In this document: positions 52,841-64,000 of the stretch, one piece after another
Layout of the letters: each line of letters opens with the position of its first letter
How positions within the stretch are numbered: the first letter of the stretch is position 1
Source: Lingula anatina
Lineage: Eukaryota; Brachiopoda; Lingulata; Lingulida; Lingulidae
Assembly: GCF_001039355.2 (NCBI RefSeq)
Contig: NW_019775780.1
Span: 124,001 to 188,000, forward strand
DNA length: 64,000 nucleotides
Direction of reading: 5' to 3'
Position numbers and translations under genes: made by a program
The notes under the pieces: model-generated
Databases searched by the model: none
Told to the model about the DNA's origin: nothing
The model's input: the letters and a program-made list of their open reading frames with translations, nothing else

Positions 52841-55800
52841 CTATTTAATTAACTAGATTCAATATCTCTCCTCATGACACTTTTAATATCCATCCACTCT
52901 AAATTCTAAAGTGCTTTTCTATATGCAAGTCCATGCTCTTGCCTATAAATGAATGCTTTTTCCATGCTGGAAACATGGATGATGCAATAAGTAACCTTGC
53001 AGAACCATGCTCTATGGCAGAAGGTATTTCAACAAGGCCAAAAACATGGATTTTGCAATGCTCTAAGTGAGTGATATGGCAGTAGCCATGCAGATGTGGC
53101 TCTGGTGAGGTTGGTAGTGGTGGCAGGAGATTATATACATATATATATATATATATACATGTAACTGTATAAAACTGTGTGTATGGTTATACATATGACC
53201 AATAGCAGGCAGGGTGTATTTGCTGCATCCCATGCAACTTTTACCTGCTCACGAAAGTAGCTTGGTTTGCTACGTTTACCACACTGCAGAATCAAATAGT
53301 TACAGAGACAGGATCAAACGTCAACAATTTATCAAATAACTGATACAAGTTGGTTACACTAGACAGAGAATAATTCAAATATCCTTTGTGTATCATGCTA
53401 ATATTTTAAGATCAAACAAGACTATGAAAACTTAATAACTATTGCTTTCTTTCTAAAAATAATCAAATAATGGTAAATTTGCTCCAGGCCTAAATTTATT
53501 TTACTTAAAAGGCACCTCAATATACATTTTACTTACATTGTTCATGTACTCTGACAACAGATCTTGCAAGGCTTGTCTGACTGCATTACATTCCTGAACA
53601 ATCCTTTCTCGTCTTTCATCGCGTGTGCAAGAAGAGTCAGCCATCAGAGCTGCACCACTGATAATGCTCTCAAGGCGCTCCTCCAAAGAAGGTCTTGTGC
53701 GCACTTCATTGTAATTCAGTGGATCCATGATTATCTTTTGCTATAGTGAGGAATTTAATATGGGTTATTAAAACACCACTTTAGTTGCTGACATTCACAT
53801 TTTGTACAAGAAAGAAAACTGAACTAAACAAAACATCGCTCCTTCCTGACAAATATCATGTTTTACATCAAATATCATTTTTTCTTCTTTCAGTTTTGAA
53901 TATATACCCGAAAATTGTTAATTGTGTGAAATCAAGCCAACATAAAACTAATACACACATATTTAGATAAAAACATGAGAAACATACATCAAATTCATCC
54001 AGGGCTGCAGCCAGTTCTCCAGGGCCCTCAAATGGATGTGCATCAGATTGTCCTGTAGCCTGGGCCACCCCACTGATTGTGTTCACAGCATCACACACTT
54101 GTTTCAGGACAAAGTCACGGTTAGCCTTCGCTGCTGCCAACTCTGGATGGCGCACATAGGCCTGGGAAAATATAAAAAAAATCATACAAAACATGCATTG
54201 ATTTTGGCAGAAAGGGGGAATAAAATAACTGAATTTAGGTTCTGTTAAGAAGTTTTAACATGGCCAAACAAATCAGTGGTAAGCTTAAAGGGATAATAAC
54301 TCTTCGTATGAGACCTATATTTCACTATAAAAACCTTGTGAATAACTCATAGAAATATAACATATTCTGTTTTACCACAAAAACAGCAGTTATAGCTTTT
54401 ATTCTGATATTTGAACTTGTCTTTAGACCACGTGACCTCCATTGATGTCTATACTCTGTTAAAATCTCTTAAGAGATTTTAACAAAAAACCAAACGTTTT
54501 AGAAAAAAAACAGGGACTAACTTTGAATGTAAAAATAGATTCTTTAACCATTGGTAAGTATGGGAAAATTGTTGTTTACTCCAGGAAAATTCATTTTTTG
54601 GTCGAAACGAAGAGTTATTATTGCTTTAAAAAGCATATTTTGGCATGTACCTGACTTCATGTTTGAAGTGCAATGTTAATCAACAAAACTTTAATGTTAT
54701 TCTAAATACCAAAAAAGAGCATCTTTTTTATGTATTTTAACATAATAATGCTCCATGTAGATACTGATAAATTGATTATTCATAAGTAAACAATAATAAA
54801 AATTGTCTTGTCTATCCGTGATACCAACCCACTGCATCATTTACTTATGACAGTGACATACCTTGGAAGTGGTCAGCAGCATCATGCTGTTCTTCTTCAG
54901 TGTAGCCCTGGCTGCTGCCAAGTCATCTCTAAGACGAGGGTCTTTCAGATCCTGGAATAACGATCACATCTGAACATGAACTTCAAAAATTTTATTTTGG
55001 AAAACCAAATTTGCAACTGTCATTTATTAACATTCATATCAATGAAATATTGCTCAATGTCAATTAACAACTCTTATTCACACATAATTCCATTAGATTC
55101 ATGAGATACAGTATCATGCAATTACCCTAGTTTATATCCTTTTTCATTCTGGCCTACTTCATGTTGTAAGTACTTACAGCTTGCCTTCTGCCTGCTTGTT
55201 CTACCAAATCCACCACATTCTTTCCAAATTCTTTGAATTCCTTCATCAGTTCTTGCTGACTTGTAGCATTGCGGATACGTTCCAGATCATCCTCAACCTA
55301 TAAAAGCAAAACATCTCTATATAAATGTATTCCCAAATTATTCCCTTTTGACAATTTAAACCTCTCTTGTTCCCAAACTGACCTAAGGAAAAAAACCATG
55401 TGCAGGACTGGAAACGTAAATTAATTTGTACCTTACTTCATTATTAATCAGCAAAACAATTAATGATCAATGTTGCTTACAATTCTCAGAGATTTCAACA
55501 GCAGATGAACATCCACCATGTCTGCAAGGATGAGTAGACGTGTGACAGCAGATAATAACGCCCTGGCTGCACGCACCATGGCACCACGCTTCATGGAGGA
55601 ACAAGGATCATCAGCAAACTCTTGTGAGGAAGTGCGCATCTGATCACCTGAAAAAAAGATATATATAAATACACATTAAAAATCGACAGTGGTTCTCAAT
55701 TTTATCTTAATTGAGACACTCATACCAAACTGTGGAGGTTTGACTCATTTTACAAGATGTTTTCTTAAATATATAATAAAACTGAAAATAGTCATAATTT

Positions 55801-56405
55801 GCTAATTATATATCTATGTAATTCTTGCAGTCTCAGTAAAATTTATTAAATATAAACCTGGGAATCTTAATGCAGATCTCAACTCCGTACTCGCCTGTTT
55901 TTGTGACTTCATCCACAGCTGCAAGCATTTCATTTCGGACTTCTGGATTTTCTTCTGCTATTTCTCTTCCACGGACAATAAAGTTTTCTGTAGCTTTCTG
56001 TACTGCCGCACTCAATACATGGGCCTTCTTAGACCTTCCTTTCTTCTTCTTTGAGGGGCCTTTCTGGTTGACCAGGGTAGTAACCTAATGCACACCAGAA
56101 ACAGTATATCTATACTGTTTTTCAGTCAAATTTAATAACATTTCTTGTGATGTTAATGTGAATTCACATACTGTGTGTTATCATACAAATGTATAACCAA
56201 TCTGGTCATTCAAAATTCACAAGAAACATTTTTCATACTCTTGCCTACACTATTACAACTCAATTTTTTTAAGTTTAACACTTCCAGTTACCTGTGTAAC
56301 TAATGGTTCTAATGTTTTCTCCACAGATTTTGTACGAATTTCCAGATTCTTTGGGTCCCACTTAATCTGGATGGACCCTGTAGGAGAAGTTGTCAGGGTT
56401 GTCAT
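42797..56405 (-). CDS. CTNNA: Alpha-catenin (cadherin-catenin complex actin linker)
   Basis: Alpha-catenin binds beta-catenin through its N-terminus and F-actin through its C-terminus at adherens junctions. Minus-strand coding exons in order: 56405-56292, 56084-55895, 55647-55481, 55297-55178, 54951-54862, 54161-53988, 53740-53537, optional 53283-53245, 51400-51320, 50923-50678, 50395-50239, 49956-49756, 49476-49325 (or the allelic copies 48782-48626, 48343-48143, 47863-47712), 47482-47407, 47214-46962, 46752-46647, one of three (46136-45999, 45613-45479, 45322-45188), 43511-43419, 43232-43206, 42958-42797. The sum is 2748 bases, 915 aa (human alphaE 906). Landmarks: IKWDPKNLEIRTKSVEKTLE (start), LEERLESIISGAALMADSS, TRDLRRQLRKAV, DRTAGAIRGRSARV, KWDDSGNDIIILAKQMCMI, NLMNAVVLTVKASYVASTK, VVLWKMKPPEKKALVRRE, end ELSEFTEIDSF. 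The exon at 56417 has a 3' splice site 12 bases before the ATG, so a non-coding 5' exon exists; CAG|GTAGGT at 56850/56849 is a candidate donor. Confidence 0.96.
43206..43232 (-). CDS. CTNNA: Alpha-catenin 27-base microexon
   Basis: TTTCAG acceptor and GTAAGT donor flank nine codons, YQRSQKGVN. They align to human YQKSQGMASLN in the loop before the last actin-binding helices. It is phase 0 at both ends and could be skipped without a frameshift, though the tyrosine start is conserved. Confidence 0.85.
43733..43922. repeat. Poly-T/poly-G block repeated across a 25-N gap
   Basis: Poly-T then poly-G then GGCAGGAAGGGGTTACTTGC...GAATGCTTCTT (to 43809) is followed by N at 43810-43834. Poly-T, poly-G and GGCAGTAAGGGGCTACTTGC...GAATGCTTCTT repeat on the other side. 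The gap is of assembly origin and the flanks are probably one locus represented twice. It lies in the alpha-catenin intron between 45188 and 43511. Confidence 0.85.
44371..44432. repeat. (TA)n microsatellite
   Basis: About 60 bases of uninterrupted TA in the alpha-catenin intron downstream of the triplicated exon. Confidence 0.95.
45188..45322 (-). CDS. CTNNA: Alpha-catenin alternative actin-binding exon, version c (most vertebrate-like)
   Basis: 135 bases, 45 codons, phase 0; acceptor TTTTAG, donor GTATGT. It starts CPVSDSKKDLIAYLQRIALY and continues CHQLNITSKVKADVT, ending SGELIVSG. LQRIALYCHQLNI is nearly identical to vertebrate alpha-catenins, so this is probably the ancestral version. 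It lies nearest to the constant downstream exon. Confidence 0.93.
45479..45613 (-). CDS. CTNNA: Alpha-catenin alternative actin-binding exon, version b
   Basis: 135 bases, 45 codons, phase 0; acceptor TTTCAG, donor GTATGT. It starts CPDSISKRDLLSYLKQITLF and continues THQLNITSKVKADVT, ending GGEMLLTG. Like version a it has LFT in place of LYC. It is intact, with no stop and good splice sites. Confidence 0.93.
45999..46136 (-). CDS. CTNNA: Alpha-catenin alternative actin-binding exon, version a
   Basis: 138 bases, 46 codons, phase 0 at both ends; acceptor TTACAG, donor GTAGGT. It starts CPDSRSKEDLKAYLKSIALF and continues THQLNITGKVKSDVI, ending SGEVLLSG. It carries one extra residue relative to versions b and c, in the loop after the helix. 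It aligns to human alphaE-catenin residues about 767-811, the segment with the F-actin contact residues L785, I792 and V796 (all kept). Y786-C787 becomes F-T. Confidence 0.93.
47576..50799. repeat. 1.6 kb direct duplication with N at the junction, carrying alpha-catenin exons (probable allelic artefact)
   Basis: Copy 1 is 47576-49187 and copy 2 is 49189-50799, with one N at 49188, offset 1613. Three complete exons occur in both copies (starting VINAARI, SHILEDV, VMPNFAA). The exon starting LRKAV is complete only in copy 2 (50923-50678) and cut at the N in copy 1 (49066-49187). Differences seen include T/C near 48155, A/G near 48182, A/G near 48484, A/T near 48953, a one-base indel near 48988, and a change near 49030. 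The two exonic ones are silent. Confidence 0.95.
52798..52840. repeat. (AAAT)n microsatellite
   Basis: About ten AAAT units in the large alpha-catenin intron 51401-53536. A short (TA)n tract lies at about 53134-53157 in the same intron. Confidence 0.95.
53245..53283 (-). CDS. CTNNA: Alpha-catenin 39-base cassette exon
   Basis: Between a TCTGCAG acceptor and a CAG|GTAAAAG donor, 39 bases encode CGKRSKPSYFREQ, phase 0 on both sides. Its neighbours (53740-53537 ending EYMNN, and 51400-51320 starting VGRNEPS) also join directly in phase 0, so inclusion would add 13 basic residues with no frame change. Vertebrate alpha-catenin has a short AGRKERS linker at this point. Support is splice sites plus coding phase only. 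Confidence 0.6.
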
Positions 56406-56417
56406 TTTGCTAGCGTC

Positions 56418-57940
56418 CTGAAAAACAAGAAACACATGAAATCAGAATGTGAAATACCCTCGGATATAATGCTCTGGAAATGAAATGCACTAAAAGACCC
56501 TCTTTTAATGATAAGGTTTAAAGGTTTGATGCTGTAACATATTAATTTACTGAAGAACTCGTTCACGTTGAATTAGAATATGAACCAGTAATTAAGTGGA
56601 ATATACAGGTGACGTTGTATTTATCAATTACACCATGAACTTTGTTTTTGAATATCTAAACAACTCACTACAAAGAAATTGCACAGTAAAAGCAATTTCA
56701 AAGGGGTTGGGAGAACAGATTTATTCTACATGATCCAAGGCCTTCGCAGACTTGGAATGTTTATCGAATTGGTAAGACATAGATTCATTACAAGAAATTC
56801 CTAAGTTAAGTTTTCCTTGAATACTAAATTTTATCTATAATTTACCTACCTGCACAGGAGCAGACTACTCCAGAACCGAAACCCCCAGCTTAACCCAAGC
56901 TTAGATATGATTTTCACCTGAAATTCCTCAAATTCCTATTGTATTTAAAAATAATGAATCATAAACCAGACGGTTGCCGTTTGATATGCCACCACTCCTC
57001 CCTCCTGTACAAGAAAATTCTTAGCTTCATATGCAAAAAAAAATGGATAAAATGTCACAATCATGCCATTTTTCCATTTCTATTAACATTTTCTTTTATT
57101 TGTTTTATTTTTGATGGTATACATTCTTTGATAGATATGAAACATTTTAAGTCTAATCTATACCAGCGGGATGCAAATGTTTAAATTAAATAACAGCCAC
57201 AACCCACCTAATGTGCCTCCATTAAAAAAAGAGTTCCATCGTGCTCGAAACTTAAAGTGAAAAAGTAGGCCAACTCTGTGTCGTGTGCATGTGGACTACA
57301 CTCAAAACATTTATTTGTTCTTTAAAAGCCTGGTAAGTAAAAGCACATACCTTCTAATATCTGTATGCCCTTATAATATGTATTCTAGACATGATGAAAA
57401 ATCGAAATGAACGTCAAGTATTCGTATACTTAAAAACCAAGGAGCACGTTGGTACCAGTAGCTGTAGTGTATATGGTATTGTTATTTCAATTACCACTGT
57501 AACAGTAGCAGCACTTTTAGCCACAGTTTAAAGATAGTAGTACGTAAGATTGCATAATGTACCCATTTAATCTTAGCTTATAAACGTGTAGATGTCATAT
57601 TTGTCGGATTACACAGTATATGCTATATCTACCTACATGGTACAGAGTTATTTTAGTTCATTTTGCTTGAGTTACATTTGATAATAATACTTTATAATTT
57701 TTAGTGTGCCTCGTGAAAGATTAATGCAGTTATCAACTTATTGTAATTATATCACTAATCTGCTACTCCTCTAAACACTAGCATGCCAGCATTAGACTAG
57801 GGACACTGCACAATTACATGTATCAGGTTTTGAAAATTTAGATAATGCTTATACTAGTAAACATATGAGTACATAATATTTACTAGTAGGTATGGTATTT
57901 TTCAGGGCTCCTAACTGCAGATTCTGCACTCGTCTTTATC
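56418..57940. other. Alpha-catenin/LYAR divergent 5' region
   Basis: Both genes read away from this 1.5 kb region. It should hold the alpha-catenin non-coding first exon (candidate donor on the minus strand at 56850/56849) and the LYAR promoter and 5' UTR. An AG at 57919-57920 after pyrimidines may be a LYAR 5' UTR acceptor. No clear TATA or CpG-rich core was found. Confidence 0.5.
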
Positions 57941-60379
57941 ATGGTGTTTTTCACGTGTAATGCTTGTGGAGAGTCACTGAAGAAGAATCAGGTAGAGAAA
58001 CATTACATGACAAAATGCCGGAACTGTGAAGTGCTGTCTTGTGTGGATTGTGGAAAAGACTTCTGGTGAGATGGCATTATTTTCTGGCTAAATTCTGCCT
58101 GCATTATGTTCGTATCATGAAGCAGTCATTAATTATAGATTATTTAAAGATTTTTTTAAAAAATGTAAATAATGTATGAAAATAATGTTTTGAAAAATAC
58201 GTGATAAGTGAAGTTGCTTTTACTTTAAAATGCATCATTGGTACTGAATTATTATATGTAGCTCCATGTATCTTCATTGCTCAGGGGTGAGGCCTACCAG
58301 GAACATGTGAAATGTATTTCTGAGGAGGAAAAATACTCTGGAAAAAACTACAAACCCAAACCTGGGACAAACAAAGGAGAAGTTAAACAGGAACAATGGA
58401 CCCAGGTAGAGATCATAATAAAACAAACATGACCTTCTTAAGTAAAGAAAAACTAACAGAAATTTATTATGACGTTACATGGAAAATATTTTTTAATTCT
58501 TTAGTAAGCAAAATAATGGCTAACTTGGTCATAAAAAAGATTTTGTTCAGTATGATGTATAAACATAGGATGATAAAAAAAGGATCTTAGACTGTGGCTC
58601 ATTGTCACTGAGAATGTCCTCAACAAAATATCTAAACCTCAGCATGCACATTTTTGTTTTATTACCATCTTTTTGAAAGAAACACGTAACGTCTTTTTCC
58701 ATATTCCACAGCAAGTTCAAGAAGCAATTGACAAAGCATCTGCTAATCCAAAATTGCGAAACCTGTTGATTCGCATGAAAGATTATGCCAACATTCCAAG
58801 AAAGCAAGCAAAGTTTGAGGTGGGTAGATTAGTCATATTTTACTTTCAATTTTTTCTTCAATTGCTGCCCCAAATGCTGTCAAGTTTTGTTTGTGCATGT
58901 TTGTATCATTTTTTTTTACTGTTTTATGAAAATAGAAAGAAGCATTGTATTTTTTTCCTTGCAGAATTTTGTGCGAAACAGTTTACGAGTGTCAGATAAC
59001 AGTTTAATCAAACAAGTATGGGACATTTTGCTATCAGAGAAAAATAAGGTAATTATGCATTGTTTTGTACAGAAAAGTTTGATTATGAACTAAAATAATC
59101 AACAGGTTCATGGTTGGGAAACTATATTGTCACCAGATGCTGTATCAGATTATATGTACTTGATGTCATTCATGTCTCTTTCGCAAATTCATATTATCCT
59201 GTAGAGAAGAATTGGACACTTGATTCATTAAATGGATAGTTCTGTCAGTGTGAATTCTATGTGTTATATGTATTTTGTAGAATGAGAAAGAAAGTGAAAA
59301 TGGCACACCCAAGCCATCTGAGGCTCCCAGTACCATTGTAGTTGGAACAGGAAACGGTACCACACAACCCCATGAACAAGAGCAAAATGGAAAAAAGAAG
59401 AAAAAATCAGCAGAAAAGGAAAGGAAAAGGGGAGACATATCTGACACAGAAACAAACAATTTTGGATCATCTGACAGTGTAAATGATATTGAGTGCTCAC
59501 AAAATGGAGAGTTTAGTCTTGGAAAGCATAAAAAGAAGAAGAAGAAGAAAAGAAAACAGGAGGAACTGGATGATAAGTTTGGGATCTCTGAAAATGGAAA
59601 AAGCAAAAGGATGAAGTCATGTACAGGTAAAATGAGAAGTAACACTTACCAAGATGCATTGTGAATTATGCTGAACTGTATAGTAGTGGTATTTATTAAG
59701 TGCTTCCTTTTTGGTATGCATAGATATTAGTAAAAATTCCTGACAGTTAAGTCCAAATTATAACCATGCATAATGCACATATTTTGTATTTATTGTTGTA
59801 TTTGTAGCAAATAATCAGTCATGCTGATATATTCAATACCCTGAGGAAATGCATAGTTGTATTTTCTCTATATTGATGGCTTTTGTTGGATTGGAAATGT
59901 TGCTTCTTCAGAAACAGAAAATACAGTGAAGCTGAATGACACTTTGGAGACAGATGATCTTTTAAAGAAGGGGAAATTTAAATGGGAGGATGTCATCTGC
60001 CAGGTGTTATCTGCGGCAACTGACCAAGAATTGTCTTTAAAGAAACTTAGGAAAAAGGTAAAATTGTTCTTCAGTTTCAGTGTTAAAACATAAATTTACA
60101 ACTCCTGTTAGTCAAATTAGTAAAGGTATAGCTGCTTTATGTGTTATGTTAATTGTAATTGCTTTTTATAGGTAGTTTAAAGCAGTTTTTATTTAAGTTA
60201 TACACTTGTGTGCAATTTTCTAGACACTTTATTCAAATGTCGTATTTTAGGTGCTGGCAGAATACTCCTCATATGACAATAATAAACCAGAGGACAGAAT
60301 TCTGGCAAAGTTTGAGAAGAAAGTACGAAAAAATCCAAGACTGAAGATGCTTCAAGACAGAGTGAAATTAGTGTCTTGA
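57941..60379 (+). CDS. LYAR: LYAR nucleolar zinc-finger protein
   Basis: LYAR is a nucleolar protein that promotes rRNA transcription and processing and cell growth. Seven exons join in phase: 57941-58065, 58285-58405, 58712-58819, 58965-59048, 59281-59626, 59912-60057, 60251-60379 (TGA), giving 352 aa (human 379). The N-terminus MVFFTCNACGESLKKNQVEK is almost human. Two C2HC-type fingers follow: CNAC...KHYMTKC and CVDCGKDFW...HVKC. Then come RKQAKFENFVRNSL and the LIKQVWDIL motif. The 59281 exon encodes a Lys/Glu-rich low-complexity region with nuclear/nucleolar signals (KKKKKRK). The C-terminal domain has KGKFKWEDVICQVLSA, LSLKKLRKKVLAEY and LKMLQDRVKLVS, as in human LYAR. The start is fixed by homology. 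Confidence 0.97.
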
Positions 60380-60424
60380 AGTTAGTAAACTTCTTTAAAA
60401 AGTGGACAGAGAACTGTTTTTAAT

Positions 60425-60430
60425 AATAAA
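60425..60430 (+). terminator. Likely LYAR polyadenylation signal
   Basis: AATAAA 46 bases after the stop codon gives a very short 3' UTR. Confidence 0.55.
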
Positions 60431-61238
60431 TTGTGATGCTGCAGATTTTGCATTGTCTACAGTTCTAGTTTTCTCTCAGGTGATCTAGCATTTTCCTGGC
60501 ATATTTTGAAATAGCAGGATCTTGAACCTTTGAAATAGTGATAATAACCAGTGTTTGACAAATTTTATTTATTGTAAAAGTAAGAAAAAATAATAATTTT
60601 AATACACCCTATATTGAGTTGAATTAATTCATGTATTTCAAGAATCGGACGATTATATGGTGCTTATTGTTTCTACATCGTAAAACACTGAAATAAATCT
60701 ACTTAGATCTATGATGCAAAACCAAATTTTACATGTAGATATTTGTGCTGTTTGACGCTAATTTGGAAAAAAAAACACACGTTATAAAGGAATCTTACTG
60801 TACTCCTGAAGAGGAAATTGATTTCTTCGATATGTCAAAAGCTGGTGCAGTGCCGTGTAAACTAAAGCACAGCTAACACAATCAGGATTTCATCTGGGAT
60901 CCATTAAATAAATGTTACAAGCTCTAACAAAAAGGATTGGAATTATTATTTACGATTAAATCAGTTATTATTATTTGTATGTGGGTGCAATAGATAATCC
61001 ATTGGACACTTATTTCCCTAACCGTCTGAGATACCCCCTTCTCCCTCAGAACGAGAGAAAATCAATTTTTTCAATATCTGTGCCCTACATATGTAGTTAA
61101 ATTGTCCTCGTCTTCTGTTTCATATCTGCTTAGCAAAGTGTGACAAATATCGTACCCCTACACTCCTGCTTGGCAACACCATAATCTTTGGCATCTTCGA
61201 GGACTAACTTAGATACATTTGGCTAAACTGGGGACAAT

Positions 61239-61269
<31 letters not shown>

Positions 61270-64000
61270 TTTTCTGATCCTTGAATGTACCCCCTTTCAT
61301 TCTTTTTATCAGTATGCAAATTTACATGGAAGTGATTTAATTGTTGTTGTGACTCCTGTCACCACCGTGTTGTGTCGCTACATACATAGAACAAGTGCAC
61401 GCAATCAAAAACAGATTTTTATTGTAAATGAATGCATTCAACCTTCCTGTTTTGCTGGTTTGGCTCATATCGATGGTCAGTCTTTGACGTCAGAACTCAT
61501 GTAATCACTTATTTTTGGCTAATCATCAGTTGTAATTGTGCCGATGCGTTATTGCTTTATTATAATACCCCATTATGAACATTATAATAGACTGATTAGT
61601 TGATAAAGCGACTAAAACAAAAGGAAGAGGGAGGTAAAACAAACCGATGGGCAACGCACGTGCGTTTGGCTATTATAATCTCTCAGTGGTGGTAAGATCA
61701 ATATTCAATCTATATTCCTAAATGCCGTTTCAATTCATTTCTGTTCACTGTGCTGTACCTCACAGTGTTTAAACTACCCCCAAAGTTTATTAGATTTCGA
61801 TTGAAAAAGCATAATTACTCCCATTGCTACCAACACTGATTGCCTGCGTAAGCATTAGACGCCGGACGCCTTGAGATCATTTCATTTTGATCGGAGTTAA
61901 TTTCTTTTAAATGTCATTCAAAGTATAAGCAGTTATACTTTGGGAAGTCAAAATGCGTTGACAAGATAGAATAGATATTGCATACATTTACTTTAATATT
62001 TTTCTTATCCTTAGATATATTCTAATAATTGATTTGATTGTATTGCGACGCTGATATATTTTTATATTTTTTCTGGTAGTGTATAATGGGGAAAATACCA
62101 CACTAGCGCTAGAGGTTTTTGTTATTTTCATTTAAAATTCACTATTTTTCATAAAACGGTAGTAGGGCAAATTTACTTGTACTTGTATATTTTATATTAA
62201 CGGGAAAAAATCGAACATGTGCGTGACAGTTAGTGATTTTTTACTTCATATTTCTTTCTCTTCAACTTGCGCTTGCTAGCGACCACGCTATTTCTTTGTT
62301 TTCGCGGCGCCTTATAAATCTGAACTGTCAACTTCTTTGTGTAATGATGTCCAAATAAAGGACCCCATCAACTGTTATTGAGAACTATTAGAAGGCTATG
62401 AAGGCGATTTGTACAATAGTGAGAAAAATTAAGCGGGTTCCTGAAACAATTAATAGGAAAAGTTACCCGTTTTAAAGGTCATCAATCCTGCCTGAGCCTG
62501 TTATTATACGTCTGATGAACGCCGGGTTCCAATAATTAAACGGCCATTAATCACAAAGAAATCGTAATTACTCGGAATTAATAGAAGATGAATTTATCTA
62601 TTATTCATTGAAGGAAGAACACAACATTTGTTAACCTTCTCAGAAATAGATAGCGATATTGTCTGAATCTATCGCTTGAATTTTTTCGTTCGAAATGCGG
62701 CTATAATCGTGATCCCGGGCGAGAGCAGTAGTGCCTGACTTCCGTCGCTCTTCTCTTTAGTTGCCTCAGTCTACTTCGTTTTATTCAAACTTATCGAGGC
62801 ATTCAAATCCCCCTTTTTTTCGAAAATGAACACTCAGTTAATTTGACGGAATTATTGTGGTGAACGACCTTTTATTCAACAAAGACAGTACTACTGTTTT
62901 TGGAACCAGGGCCAAACCTTTCACCTTCCACCGCACGTAGGTATGATCTCTTTGATCAGGTATTTCAGTGTAAATTACGCTGTACATGTTTAATCAGTTT
63001 AAAACAACTAATCTTCTAAGTAGATGGTAGGCTCCTCCTTTGATTAGCCTTGTTATTGTGTACATTGACTCACCTTGAATAGGTAATAACCACAACACCT
63101 CGTTGACTTCACCGTTAAACGGATTAAGGGGTTCTCCAACTTAAAGACAAACTGTGGAACCCAATCATCGCTACCAAAATATGGCTGCGGTTTTCTCGAA
63201 AGTCATCATCTTTAGGTGCGGTGCTTTTTGACCAGAGGACTGTAAAATTGCAATTCTTAAATATTATTGTTATGCGAGTTATTACACACCGATTACCCGG
63301 CAAATGTTTACTACTTTTTGTTTACTACAATCAGTGCCGCCGGTGAAGTATTTGCTTTTCGTCTGAATTTCGCATATTGTGAGAAAAGCAATCTTTACTA
63401 ACTTTTGATTTTTTTTTTTTTTTTTTTTTTTTTTTGTTACTTGCAAGTAAGCATCCTATTATTTACAATAATGCATCCTGTTTTATCTGTATTTCTCCTA
63501 AATTCTCTTTTTCATCTATCAAATTTTTGCACACTGAAAAATATGTTTAATAATTCACGTGCATACTAATAATTTATTTTTCAACATCTTTAATGCAATG
63601 TGCTTCTTATAATCGTGTTTGCCCATTTGCTTAATCTTATGATGAGACCATATCTGAGTAATATATCTGAAAAAAAATACGGCTCTTTGACATTATTTTT
63701 TTTCAGGTTTATTTCCGTCGTGCCGTCTACTACATGGATAACATATGCTTGCAGCTCTAACAAAATGCCTCCTAAAATCACACATTTGTGGGAAGAGATA
63801 AAACATGTGCACTTAAAATTATTTTTTCCAAATAAAATGCACCACTGAAAAGGTTTTTCAGATTGAAAACTACTTTGCTTTACTTCAACACATCTTTACA
63901 TTCTGTTTAAAATTAACGCCAAAATTTGATGATAGTGTATAGCGAATATTTTCACATTCACATTACTTTAACTAATTCATCCTATGTCAGTCTTTAAACT
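60431..64000. other. Gene-free right end
   Basis: No coding exon, tRNA or snRNA was recognised. It holds an (ATTT)n run (61239-61273), a poly-T run (63411-63436) and a homeobox-core-rich stretch at 62525-62605. Base composition from 62,200 to 63,200 is more complex and richer in CpG than typical introns here, so regulatory sequence or an unrecognised 5' exon of a gene beyond the window is possible. Confidence 0.5.
61239..61273. repeat. (ATTT)n microsatellite
   Basis: About eight ATTT units, 0.86 kb after the LYAR stop codon. Confidence 0.95.

Noticed and set aside
59166-59645. 159-residue minus-strand ORF opposite LYAR exon 5
   Set aside because: It is the antisense shadow of the Lys/Glu-rich LYAR exon, giving Phe/Ser-rich low-complexity sequence with no family resemblance.
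1-64000. CRISPR arrays, phage or bacterial operons
   Set aside because: No spaced short palindromic repeats were seen. Every gene is intron-split and animal-like.

Overview
The window is AT-rich, intron-rich metazoan nuclear DNA with short exons, consensus GT-AG introns, simple repeats and MITE-like elements. Protein matches are made from memory of the human families. The compact introns, base composition and about 0.5% allelic differences suggest a highly heterozygous marine invertebrate, most likely a spiralian such as a mollusc. That assignment is an inference.

Layout from left to right: (1) a Deltex E3 ubiquitin ligase gene, + strand, cut by the window start (exons about 37-4746); (2) an EFCAB14 gene, + strand (6474-19600), with two alternative 5' exon pairs, each encoding a cytosolic tail plus a membrane anchor; (3) an RNF220 RING E3 ligase gene, + strand (22368-38909), with a TATA-type promoter just upstream; (4) a U4 spliceosomal RNA gene at 41009-41151, + strand; (5) an alpha-catenin gene, - strand (56405-42797), about 915 residues, with three tandem alternative versions of one actin-binding exon, a 39-base cassette exon and a GC-AG intron; (6) LYAR, + strand (57941-60379), divergent from alpha-catenin; (7) a gene-free tail (60380-64000).

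Two large direct repeats, 33428-36428 and 47576-50799, each have a single N at the junction and about 0.5% divergence. They look like unmerged allelic contigs, so the second set of alpha-catenin exons at 47.6-49.2 kb is probably an assembly artefact. A third, smaller case flanks the 25-N gap at 43810.

The genes do not form one pathway. Deltex (Notch signalling), RNF220 (reported to act in Wnt and Hedgehog signalling) and alpha-catenin (adherens junction) are linked to cell signalling and adhesion. LYAR and U4 belong to ribosome biogenesis and splicing. The most novel signals are the triplicated alpha-catenin exon, which covers the F-actin contact helix, and the duplicated N-terminal/membrane-anchor module of EFCAB14. 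No foreign, viral or prokaryotic gene cluster was seen.
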